Assembly: GCF_014650955.1 (NCBI RefSeq)
Contig: NZ_BMVY01000004.1
Location: 62,001 to 126,000 of the forward strand
DNA length: 64,000 nt
Direction: 5' to 3'
From: Streptomyces tauricus
GTDB lineage: Bacteria > Actinomycetota > Actinomycetes > Streptomycetales > Streptomycetaceae
Shown here: piece by piece, positions 51,547 through 58,439 of the stretch
Layout of the letters: each line of letters begins with the position of its first letter
Numbering within the stretch: the stretch's first letter is position 1
Position numbers and translations under genes: made by a program
The notes under the pieces: generated by a model
Databases searched by the model: none
The model's input: only the letters and a program-made list of their open reading frames with translations
Told to the model about the DNA's origin: nothing

Positions 51547-52488
51547 CTAGAAGTACCCCTCGCGCTTGCGGTCTTCCATCGCGGCCTCGGACATCTTGTC
51601 GTCGGCTCGGGTGGCACCCCGCTCGGTGAGCCGGGAGGCGGCGATCTCGGTGATCACGGCTTCCAGGGTGGTGGCGTCGGAGTCGACCGCACCGGTGCAG
51701 GACATGTCGCCGACCGTGCGGTAGCGCACCAGGCGCCTCTCGACCGTCTCGCCGTCCTTGGGGCCGCCCCAGTCGCCTGCGGTGAGCCACATGCCGGCGC
51801 GCTGGAAGACGTCCCGTTCGTGCGCGAAGTAGATCTCGGGCAGGTCGATGCCCTCCCGGGCGATGTACTGCCACACGTCCAGCTCGGTCCAGTTGGACAG
51901 CGGGAAGACCCGGACATGCTCGCCGGGGGCGTGGCGGCCGTTGTAGAGGTTCCACAGCTCGGGACGCTGGCGGCGCGGGTCCCACTGGGAGAACTCGTCC
52001 CGCAGGGAGAACACGCGTTCCTTGGCGCGGGCCTTCTCCTCGTCCCGGCGCCCGCCGCCGAACACCGCGTCGAAGCGCTCGGCCTGGATCTTCTCCGTCA
52101 GCGGCAGCGTCTGCAGCGGGTTACGGGTGCCGTCGGGACGTTCTTTCAACACACCACGGTCGATGTACTCCTGTACGGAGGCCACATGGAGCCGCAACCC
52201 ATGCTTCTTGACGGTGCGGTCGCGGTACTCAAGGACTTCCGGAAAGTTGTGTCCGGTGTCCACATGCAGCAGCGAGAACGGCACCGCGGCGGGCGCGAAC
52301 GCCTTCAGTGCCAGGTGCAGCATGACGATGGAGTCCTTGCCGCCGGAGAAGAGGACCACCGGCCGCTCGAACTCGCCCGCCACCTCACGGAAGATGTGCA
52401 CCGCCTCGGACTCCAGCGCGTCCAGGTGGCTCAGGGCGTACGGGCTGCTCGTCCCCTCCTCGGAGACGTCGGCAACGGTCGTCGTCAT
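51547..52488 (-). CDS. cysD: sulfate adenylyltransferase small subunit
   Basis: A 313-aa ATP sulfurylase catalytic subunit of the PAPS-reductase fold. The PP-loop SGGKDSIVML is present, with LLHVDTGHNFPEVLEYRD and the C-terminal RREGYF-like end (KREGYF) typical of CysD. It joins sulfate and ATP to APS with CysN. ATG 52488 overlaps the cysC stop as ATGA. Confidence 0.96.
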   Translation of the reverse strand: MTTTVADVSEEGTSSPYALSHLDALESEAVHIFREVAGEFERPVVLFSGGKDSIVMLHLALKAFAPAAVPFSLLHVDTGHNFPEVLEYRDRTVKKHGLRLHVASVQEYIDRGVLKERPDGTRNPLQTLPLTEKIQAERFDAVFGGGRRDEEKARAKERVFSLRDEFSQWDPRRQRPELWNLYNGRHAPGEHVRVFPLSNWTELDVWQYIAREGIDLPEIYFAHERDVFQRAGMWLTAGDWGGPKDGETVERRLVRYRTVGDMSCTGAVDSDATTLEAVITEIAASRLTERGATRADDKMSEAAMEDRKREGYF

Positions 52489-53018
52489 GCGAGACCCCTC
52501 TCGGCGAGCAGCGCGTAAAGCGCCGCCGCGGACTCCTGCACGGACTGGGTGTGCGACTCGATGCGCAGATCGGGCGACTCGGGCGCCTCGTACGGGTCGT
52601 CGACCCCGGTGAGCCCGGAGATCTCGCCCGCCGCCTGCTTGGCGTACAGGCCCTTCACGTCCCGCTCGCTGCACACCTCGACGGGCGTGGCGACATGCAC
52701 TTCGAGGTACGCGGCGCCGCTCGCCTGGTGGCGCTTGCGCACCGCCTCGCGGCTGTCGGCGTACGGGGCGATGACCGGTACCAGCGTCTTGACGCCGTTG
52801 CGGGACAGCAGGTCGGCGAGGAAGCCGATGCGCTGGACGTTCGTGTGCCGGTCCTCGCGGCTGAAGCCGAGGCCCGCCGTCAGGAACGTCCGGATCTCGT
52901 CGCCGTCGAGCACCTCGACGCGGTGGCCCTCCTCGCGCAGCCGTCCGGCCAGTTCGTACGCGATGGTGGTCTTGCCGGCGCTCGGCAGACCCGTGAGCCA
53001 GATGGTGGCTCCGGTCAC
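52485..53018 (-). CDS. cysC: adenylylsulfate kinase
   Basis: A 177-aa APS kinase that phosphorylates APS to PAPS. P-loop GLPSAGKTT, DGDEIRTFL, GFSREDRHTNVQRIGFLADL and the GLYAKQAAGEISGLTGVDDPYE segment are all present. GTG 53018 is chosen: AGGAG lies just upstream and the protein then starts VTGATIWLTG, as in relatives. An ATG at 53108, 2 nt after cysH, would add 30 low-complexity Thr/Ala residues and cannot be excluded. It coexists with an APS-type cysH, so PAPS may serve sulfation rather than reduction. Confidence 0.92.
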   Translation of the reverse strand: MTGATIWLTGLPSAGKTTIAYELAGRLREEGHRVEVLDGDEIRTFLTAGLGFSREDRHTNVQRIGFLADLLSRNGVKTLVPVIAPYADSREAVRKRHQASGAAYLEVHVATPVEVCSERDVKGLYAKQAAGEISGLTGVDDPYEAPESPDLRIESHTQSVQESAAALYALLAERGLA

Positions 53019-53110
53019 TTGGTTCTCCTGGTTCATCGAGGTCGTCGGGCCGGTCGCGGTCGCTTCGGTCGTCCCGCGCGTCGCGTTGGTCTCGGGCGTC
53101 GCGGTCATGG

Positions 53111-53878
53111 TCAGCCGTGCAGTCCGCACTCGGTCTTCGCGCTGCCCGACCAGCGGCCGGCGCGCGCGTCCTCGCCCTCCAGCACCCGGCGGGTGCAGGG
53201 GGCGCAGCCGACGGACGGGTAGCCGTCCATGAGCAGCGGGTTGGTGAGGACACCGTGCTCGCTCACGTACGCGTCCACGTCGTCCTGCGTCCAGCGGGCG
53301 ATCGGTGAGATCTTGACCTTGCGGCGCTTCTCGTCCCAGCCGACCACGGGGGTGTCGGCCCGGGTCGGCGACTCGTCGCGGCGCAGTCCGGTGGCCCAGG
53401 CGCGGTACTTGGTCAGCCCCTGCTCCAGGGGCGCGACCTTCCGCAGCGCGCAGCACAGGTCGGGGTCGCGGTCGTGCAGCTTTGGCCCGTACTCGGCGTC
53501 CTGCTCGGCGACGCTCTGGCGCGGGGTGAGCGTGATGACGTTGACGTCCATCACGGCCTCGACGGCGTCCCGGGTGCCGATGGTCTCGGGGAAGTGGTAG
53601 CCCGTGTCGAGGAACACGACGTCCACGCCGGGGTTCGCGCGGGACGCGAGGTGGGCGACCACCGCGTCCTCCATCGAGGAGGTCACGCAGAACTGCTTGC
53701 CGAAGGTCTTCACGGCCCACTGGAGGATCTCCAGCGCGGAGGCGTCCTCCAGGTCGCGGCCGGCCTGCTCGGCGAGTGCCTTGAGCTCGGCGTCCCCGTC
53801 GGTGTCCGTGTGCGTGTCGGTCCCGGTCGGTGCGTCGGCCTGTGTCGGTGTGCCGGTATGGGTCTGAACGGTCGTCAT
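53111..53878 (-). CDS. cysH: APS/PAPS reductase
   Basis: A 255-aa thiol-dependent reductase that produces sulfite. An N-terminal Thr/Asp-rich stretch (THTGTPTQADAPTGTDTH) is unlike the family and likely flexible. The core carries LDTGYHFPET. It also has the paired Cys motifs CCALRK and CAPC, which ligate a 4Fe-4S cluster and mark the assimilatory APS reductases, and the catalytic Cys in TECGLH near the C-terminus. ATG 53878 overlaps the zinc-ribbon ORF stop as ATGA. Confidence 0.94.
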   Translation of the reverse strand: MTTVQTHTGTPTQADAPTGTDTHTDTDGDAELKALAEQAGRDLEDASALEILQWAVKTFGKQFCVTSSMEDAVVAHLASRANPGVDVVFLDTGYHFPETIGTRDAVEAVMDVNVITLTPRQSVAEQDAEYGPKLHDRDPDLCCALRKVAPLEQGLTKYRAWATGLRRDESPTRADTPVVGWDEKRRKVKISPIARWTQDDVDAYVSEHGVLTNPLLMDGYPSVGCAPCTRRVLEGEDARAGRWSGSAKTECGLHG

Positions 53879-54054
53879 ATCTCGTCCCCTCCACCGTCGT
53901 TGCGCTGAAGTCCACGGGTCAGCAACCCGAGGAACTTCAACTGGAAGGCCCGGTTGCACGCTCCGCATTCCCACGCGCCGTGCCCCTGCTCGCTGGGACG
54001 CAGGTCCTCGTCGCCGCAGTAGGGGCAGTAGAAGGGCGCCGCGCGCTCGCTCAT
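53875..54054 (-). CDS. 59-aa zinc-ribbon protein in the cys operon
   Basis: A short gene in which each end overlaps its neighbour by ATGA: its ATG 54054 overlaps the sulfite reductase stop, and its TGA overlaps the cysH start. The peptide has a rubredoxin-like ribbon, CPYCGDEDL and CGACNRAF. It then continues into a basic/hydrophobic end (LKFLGLLTRGLQ). Its position between sulfite reductase and cysH suggests a metal-binding helper in sulfite or APS reduction, such as an electron carrier or chaperone. Function is inferred. Confidence 0.82.
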   Translation of the reverse strand: MSERAAPFYCPYCGDEDLRPSEQGHGAWECGACNRAFQLKFLGLLTRGLQRNDGGGDEI

Positions 54055-55748
54055 GACAGGGCCTCCTCGGAGGCGCGGGTGGCCCAGGTCGCGAAGCGCT
54101 CGCCGTCCTCGCGCTCCTCCTCGAAGCGCTTGAGGACCCGCTCGACGTAGTCGGGCAGGTCGTCCGCGGTGACCTTCAGACCGCGGACCTTGCGGCCGAA
54201 GCCGGCTTCGAGGCCGAGCGCGCCGCCCAGGTGCACCTGGTAGCCCTCGACCTGCTCGCCCTTGTCGTCCAGCATCAACTGGCCCTTGAGACCGATGTCC
54301 GCGACCTGGATACGGGCGCAGGCGTTCGGGCAGCCGTTGATGTTGATGGTGACGGGCTCGTCGAACTCGGGCATGCGGCGTTCGAGTTCGTCGATGAGCG
54401 AGGCGCCGCGGGCCTTGGTCTCGACGATCGCGAGCTTGCAGTACTCGATGCCGGTGCAGGCCATCGTGCCGCGCCGGAAGGTGGACGGCTTCACCCGCAG
54501 GTCGAGCGCTTCCAGGCCCGCGACCAGGGAGTCGATGCGGTCCTGCTCGACGTCGAGGACGATCATCTTCTGCTCGACGGTGGTCCGCAGGCGGCCGGAG
54601 CCGTGCGCCTCGGCCAGCTCGGCGATCTTCGTGAGGGTGGCGCCGTCCACGCGGCCCACGCGGGGCGCGAAGCCGACGTAGTACAGGCCGTCCTGCTGCC
54701 GGTGCACCCCGACGTGGTCGCGCCAGCGGGCGAGCGGCTGGTCGGGGGCGGGCCCGTCGACCAGCTTGCGCTGCAGGTACTCGTCCTCCAGGACCTGGCG
54801 GAACTTCTCGACGCCCCAGTCGGCGACCAGGAACTTCAGCCGGGCGCGCGTACGAAGGCGCCGATAGCCGTAGTCGCGGAAGATCGACAGGACGCCGATG
54901 TGGACGTCGGCTACCTCGTCGAGCGGCACCCAGGCGCCGAGGCGCTGGCCGATCTTCGGGTTGGTGGAGAGGCCGCCGCCGACCCAGAGGTCGAAGCCGG
55001 GGCCGTGCTCCGGGTGGTTCACGCCGACGAACGCGACGTCGTTGATCTCGTGCGCCACGTCGAGGAGCGGCGAGCCGGAGACCGCGGTCTTGAACTTGCG
55101 GGGCAGGTTCGAGAAGTCCTTGTTGCCGATGACCCGGCGGTGGATCTCCTCGATGGCGGGCGTGCCGTCGATGATCTCGTCCTCGGCGATGCCGGCGACG
55201 GGCGAGCCGAGGATCACGCGGGGCGTGTCACCGCAGGCCTCGGTCGTGGACAGCCCGACGGCCTCAAGGCGCTCCCAGATCTCCGGGACGTCCTCGATGC
55301 GGATCCAGTGGTACTGGACGTTCTGCCGGTCGGTGAGGTCGGCGGTGCCGCGCGCGAACTCCTGCGAGATCTCGCCGATGACCCGCAGCTGCTGGGTGGT
55401 CAGGCGTCCGCCGTCGATGCGTACCCGCAGCATGAAGTACTTGTCGTCCAGCTCCTCCGGCTCCAGGACCGCGGTCTTGCCGCCGTCGATGCCGGGCTTG
55501 CGCTGGGTGTAGAGCCCCCACCAGCGCATACGGCCGCGCAGGTCGTTGGGGTCGATCGAGTCGAAACCCCGCTTGGAGTAGACCGTCTCAATGCGCGTCC
55601 GCACGTTGAGACCGTCGTCGTCCTTCTTGAACTGCTCGTTGCCGTTGAGCGGGGTGTAGTGACCCACGGCCCACTGGCCCTCACCGCGGTGACGGCTCAC
55701 CTTGCGGCGGGGCGTTGCGGCAGCGGGATCCTGCGGAGTGGCGGCCAT
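54051..55748 (-). CDS. sir: ferredoxin-dependent nitrite/sulfite reductase (sulfite reductase)
   Basis: A 565-aa siroheme/4Fe-4S reductase that makes sulfide from sulfite, with six electrons from ferredoxin. The cluster Cys are visible as CTGIEYC (CX5C) and CPNAC (CX3C). The Cys in STTEACGDTPRV is the candidate for a Tyr-Cys crosslink known in NirA-type enzymes. WALL-type siroheme loops such as RGTADLTDRQNVQYHWI are intact. ATG 55748 is chosen over 55814. The cys context argues for sulfite rather than nitrite. Siroheme can be supplied by the chelatase at the operon end. Confidence 0.94.
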   Translation of the reverse strand: MAATPQDPAAATPRRKVSRHRGEGQWAVGHYTPLNGNEQFKKDDDGLNVRTRIETVYSKRGFDSIDPNDLRGRMRWWGLYTQRKPGIDGGKTAVLEPEELDDKYFMLRVRIDGGRLTTQQLRVIGEISQEFARGTADLTDRQNVQYHWIRIEDVPEIWERLEAVGLSTTEACGDTPRVILGSPVAGIAEDEIIDGTPAIEEIHRRVIGNKDFSNLPRKFKTAVSGSPLLDVAHEINDVAFVGVNHPEHGPGFDLWVGGGLSTNPKIGQRLGAWVPLDEVADVHIGVLSIFRDYGYRRLRTRARLKFLVADWGVEKFRQVLEDEYLQRKLVDGPAPDQPLARWRDHVGVHRQQDGLYYVGFAPRVGRVDGATLTKIAELAEAHGSGRLRTTVEQKMIVLDVEQDRIDSLVAGLEALDLRVKPSTFRRGTMACTGIEYCKLAIVETKARGASLIDELERRMPEFDEPVTININGCPNACARIQVADIGLKGQLMLDDKGEQVEGYQVHLGGALGLEAGFGRKVRGLKVTADDLPDYVERVLKRFEEEREDGERFATWATRASEEALS

Positions 55749-55864
55749 GGTTTCTACGTCCTTCGGGACAGACGGATGCGGCTCTGACCTGCGCGTACGA
55801 GTGCATACGGGCATGCGTGCGCGGCATTGCGCAAGTCGAGACAGGGGGAATGTCGGTAGTGCTG

Positions 55865-55890
55865 GGCGCGGGGCGTCGGCCCCTGGCGCC
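55865..55890 (-). promoter_or_regulatory. hairpin downstream of the cys leader peptide, candidate attenuator
   Basis: On the minus strand, GGCGC-CA-GGGGC-CGAC-GCCCC-GCGCC forms a 10-bp stem with a 2-nt bulge. It begins 5 nt after the stop codon of the leader peptide and about 115 nt before the sulfite reductase gene. That spacing suits control of readthrough by ribosome position. No U-tract follows. Confidence 0.55.
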
Positions 55891-55895
55891 GTGGG

Positions 55896-55979
55896 TCAGC
55901 GGACCGGACAGATGGCGCTGGACATGCGGCCGAGGTCGACGTGCCGCCGACTCACCAAGGCAATTCCAGTTCCCGACAT
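55896..55979 (-). CDS. 27-aa cysteine-containing leader peptide
   Basis: ATG 55979 opens a 27-codon ORF that ends 147 nt upstream of the sulfite reductase start. The peptide contains LVSRRHVDLGRMSSAIC, with one Cys four residues from the end, and closely resembles the short putative leader peptides annotated before sulfur genes in streptomycetes. The hairpin just downstream suggests attenuation in response to cysteine charging. There is no Shine-Dalgarno, so a leaderless message is possible. Confidence 0.75.
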   Translation of the reverse strand: MSGTGIALVSRRHVDLGRMSSAICPVR

Positions 55980-56001
55980 GACGGAAGCGTGTCACGGCGA
56001 T

Positions 56002-56016
56002 CTGGACACAGTCCAG
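56002..56016. promoter_or_regulatory. palindrome upstream of the cys leader
   Basis: CTGGAC-ACA-GTCCAG (56002-56016) is a perfect 6-bp-arm palindrome 22 bp upstream of the leader-peptide ATG, with a partly matching CGTCCAG just beyond. The location suits an operator in the cys operon promoter. The regulator is unknown. Confidence 0.5.
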
Positions 56017-56034
56017 CTTCGTCCAGGATGCGGA

Positions 56035-56065
56035 CACCCTTGTCCCGGGATGTGGGACAAGGGTG
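56035..56065. terminator. 12-bp inverted repeat between GNAT and cys operon
   Basis: CACCCTTGTCCC (56035-56046) and GGGACAAGGGTG (56054-56065) pair perfectly around GGGATGT. It lies downstream of the GNAT stop on the minus strand and may terminate it, though an operator role for the cys promoter is also possible. Confidence 0.6.
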
Positions 56066-56106
56066 GTGACGGTCACAAGATCCGGTGCGGATCACATCCC
56101 GCCAGG

Positions 56107-56682
56107 TCAGCCGACCTGTGCTCCGGGCCAGGGCCCGGGGGTGGCCACGTCCGGCTCCTCCTCCACCTTGGTGTCGAAGAGCTTGAAGCCGCGGCGCAGG
56201 TAGTTGTCCATCGCGTGCTCCCCGTCCTTGCTGCATGTATGCAACCAGACGCGCTTCGTCGGCGCCCGCCCCGGCCAGCGGTCGGCCAGGTCCCAGGCCC
56301 GCGCGACGCCGTACGACAGGAGGTGTCCGCCGATGCGCCGACCGCGGAAGGCCGGGATCAGACCGAAGTAGACGATCTCGACGACACCGTCGTCCTGCGC
56401 CTCAAGCTGTACGTACCCGGCGGGTGTCCCGCGGTCGTACGCGACCCAGGTCTCCGTGCCCGGCCGCTCCAGGTCCTCCCGCCACTGCGCGTACGTCCAG
56501 CCGAGCCGGTCCGTCCAGCGGATGTCGCCGCCGACGGAGGCGTAAAGGAAGCGGCTGAACTCGGGGGAGGGCACCTCCGCGCGGACGATCCGGACGTCAC
56601 CGTCGCCGTCGGGGGCGGTGGCGGGCAGCCGGTCGGCCGGAGAGGTCTGCTCCAGGGACCAGGTGGTCACAGCGATGCTCAT
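56107..56682 (-). CDS. GNAT-family N-acetyltransferase
   Basis: A 191-aa acetyltransferase. The acetyl-CoA pyrophosphate loop AFRGRRIGGHLL (R-x-x-G-x-G/A type) is present, along with VEIVYFGLIPAF and YLRRGFKLFD. It acetylates an unknown amine or hydroxyl substrate in the cytoplasm. ATG 56682. It lies between the secreted-protein gene and the cys operon and is separated from the latter by an inverted repeat. Confidence 0.86.
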   Translation of the reverse strand: MSIAVTTWSLEQTSPADRLPATAPDGDGDVRIVRAEVPSPEFSRFLYASVGGDIRWTDRLGWTYAQWREDLERPGTETWVAYDRGTPAGYVQLEAQDDGVVEIVYFGLIPAFRGRRIGGHLLSYGVARAWDLADRWPGRAPTKRVWLHTCSKDGEHAMDNYLRRGFKLFDTKVEEEPDVATPGPWPGAQVG

Positions 56683-56745
56683 GCGGGCCAGCGAACCACG
56701 GGGACGGGCCGCCCTCCAAAGCGGGCCGCCCGTCCTTCCCGAGGG

Positions 56746-58152
56746 TCACTGCACCGAGTCGTCGACCGCCGCCAGCGGGACCGAGTAGAGCACCCGCTCC
56801 GGGATCGCGGGCGGCTCCCACGCGTTGTCCTGGTCCGCCGCCCACTCGGTGAGCGTCCACAGCTCGCCGGTCTCCTGCCAGTACGACAGGGATTCGGTGT
56901 GCTGCCCCCAGCAGGCGTACGACGTGCCGCCGTCGCCGCACTGCGCGGCCTTCGCGGCGCTCTCGTTCTGCCGCCACAGCGTGCCGTGCTTGTCGCGGCT
57001 GCCCGGGGCGTAACCGGTGTACCAGTCGGCCTTGTCCGCCCCGTCCGGCTTGTGCGAGAGGACGCCCTGGAGCCCGACGGCCTTCGTCTCGTACGCCTCG
57101 TCGGCGTCCACGAGGTCACCGGCGGTGCTGGCGAGCAGGCCGGTGCGGTCGCTCGCGGTGCTGTAGTGGTAGCGCCAGACGCGGGCCGGTTCGGTGCCGG
57201 TGGAGCTGAACCACTCGTTGGCGACCAGGCTGTCCGGTGTCGAGGTGCGGTCCAGGGAGATGGACGCGAAACAGGGACGCCCGTCGTTGTCGCTCGCACG
57301 GCACGCCCCGCCGGTGAGGTTGTACGAGCCGATGGCCGGCAGTACGTACTGGTAGCCGCGCGCCGACCAGCCGCCGCTCACCCTGCCGACCTCGGCGCTG
57401 TTCACGTCGGCCCGCAGGATGCGGTTCATGTCGAAGACGAACAGGGCGTTGTCGTGGTCGGCGCCGTTCCTCGCGGTGACGATCAGCTTGTCCTGGTACC
57501 AGACCATGCCGCCGATGTGGGAGCGGACGGCGCCGAAGTCCCTGCCGCCGGAGAGCGGGGCGACCAGCAGGACCCAGCGGTACTTGAGGTTCTTGGGGTC
57601 GTTCGCGTCGATGAACGCGACCCGGGCCAGCCCCTTGTCGGCGGCGGGCTCACCGGTCTTGTGGTCGTTGTGGGTCCAGCCCGCCAGGATGACCCGGTCG
57701 GAGCCCCACTTGCCGTCGTTGTCGGCGTCCCCGGAGGTGGTGACGGACTGCGGCAGCCACTTCTGTGTCGTGGCGTCCCCGCTGTCCCAGCAGTACGCGC
57801 GGGCGGCGGTGGGCTCGACGGGCAGGGCGGCCGACTCGGTCGCCTCGCAGTCGGCCTGGTCGCGCATCGGATGGTTGGCGCTCCGCAGGACGGTGTCCAC
57901 GCCGACGGTCCCGCCCATGCCGCTCGCCAGGGTGTCGAGCGTCGACTCGGCGACGAGGTTCTCGTGCAGTTGGAGCTTGCCGATCTCGGCCGAGGAGGTG
58001 AGCGGCTTCAGGGGGCCGGGGTTGTCGCTGCCGGCGGCCTGCGAGGTGGTGATGATGGTGGCGGCGGCGGTGAGGGCGAGGGCGGCCCCGGACAGGGTGG
58101 CCCGCAGGACACGCCCCTTGTTCCGGCGGCGGTGTCTGCCTCGATACGTCAT
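56746..58152 (-). CDS. secreted protein of unknown function
   Basis: A 468-aa exported protein. The basic N-terminus (RGRHRRRNKGRV) and hydrophobic helix (LSGAALALTAAATIITTSQAAG) form a signal peptide. The mature part is rich in Trp and Asp, with DADNDGKWGSDRVILAGWTH, GGMVWYQDKLIVTARN and five to six Cys, and looks like a beta-propeller-type secreted domain. No catalytic motif is recognised. The frame open to 59907 is an antisense extension across the acyl-CoA dehydrogenase and is rejected. Confidence 0.75.
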   Translation of the reverse strand: MTYRGRHRRRNKGRVLRATLSGAALALTAAATIITTSQAAGSDNPGPLKPLTSSAEIGKLQLHENLVAESTLDTLASGMGGTVGVDTVLRSANHPMRDQADCEATESAALPVEPTAARAYCWDSGDATTQKWLPQSVTTSGDADNDGKWGSDRVILAGWTHNDHKTGEPAADKGLARVAFIDANDPKNLKYRWVLLVAPLSGGRDFGAVRSHIGGMVWYQDKLIVTARNGADHDNALFVFDMNRILRADVNSAEVGRVSGGWSARGYQYVLPAIGSYNLTGGACRASDNDGRPCFASISLDRTSTPDSLVANEWFSSTGTEPARVWRYHYSTASDRTGLLASTAGDLVDADEAYETKAVGLQGVLSHKPDGADKADWYTGYAPGSRDKHGTLWRQNESAAKAAQCGDGGTSYACWGQHTESLSYWQETGELWTLTEWAADQDNAWEPPAIPERVLYSVPLAAVDDSVQ

Positions 58153-58439
58153 AGGTCCTCCCGTCGGCGGCCAACTGCCTCCTTCGATCCGGCGGTTGGG
58201 CCGGAGGAGACGGATGTGGGGGGCCGTGGGTTGGATGGTACGGCAGAGGGCACCGAGCCCGGTCGAATACCCCGCAATAGGTAGGGAACGCCTACGCCCA
58301 CCCACAGCGGCCCGCGGCGCGTCCGCCCTGGTCGGCGCAGACCGGCAGCGCCCCGACGGGGGCGCGGGGAAGCGCGCGGCCGGCCACGGCCAACTTGTGG
58401 AATCAGACCGTCCACCCGGTGGGAGCCACCCGGCGGTGG

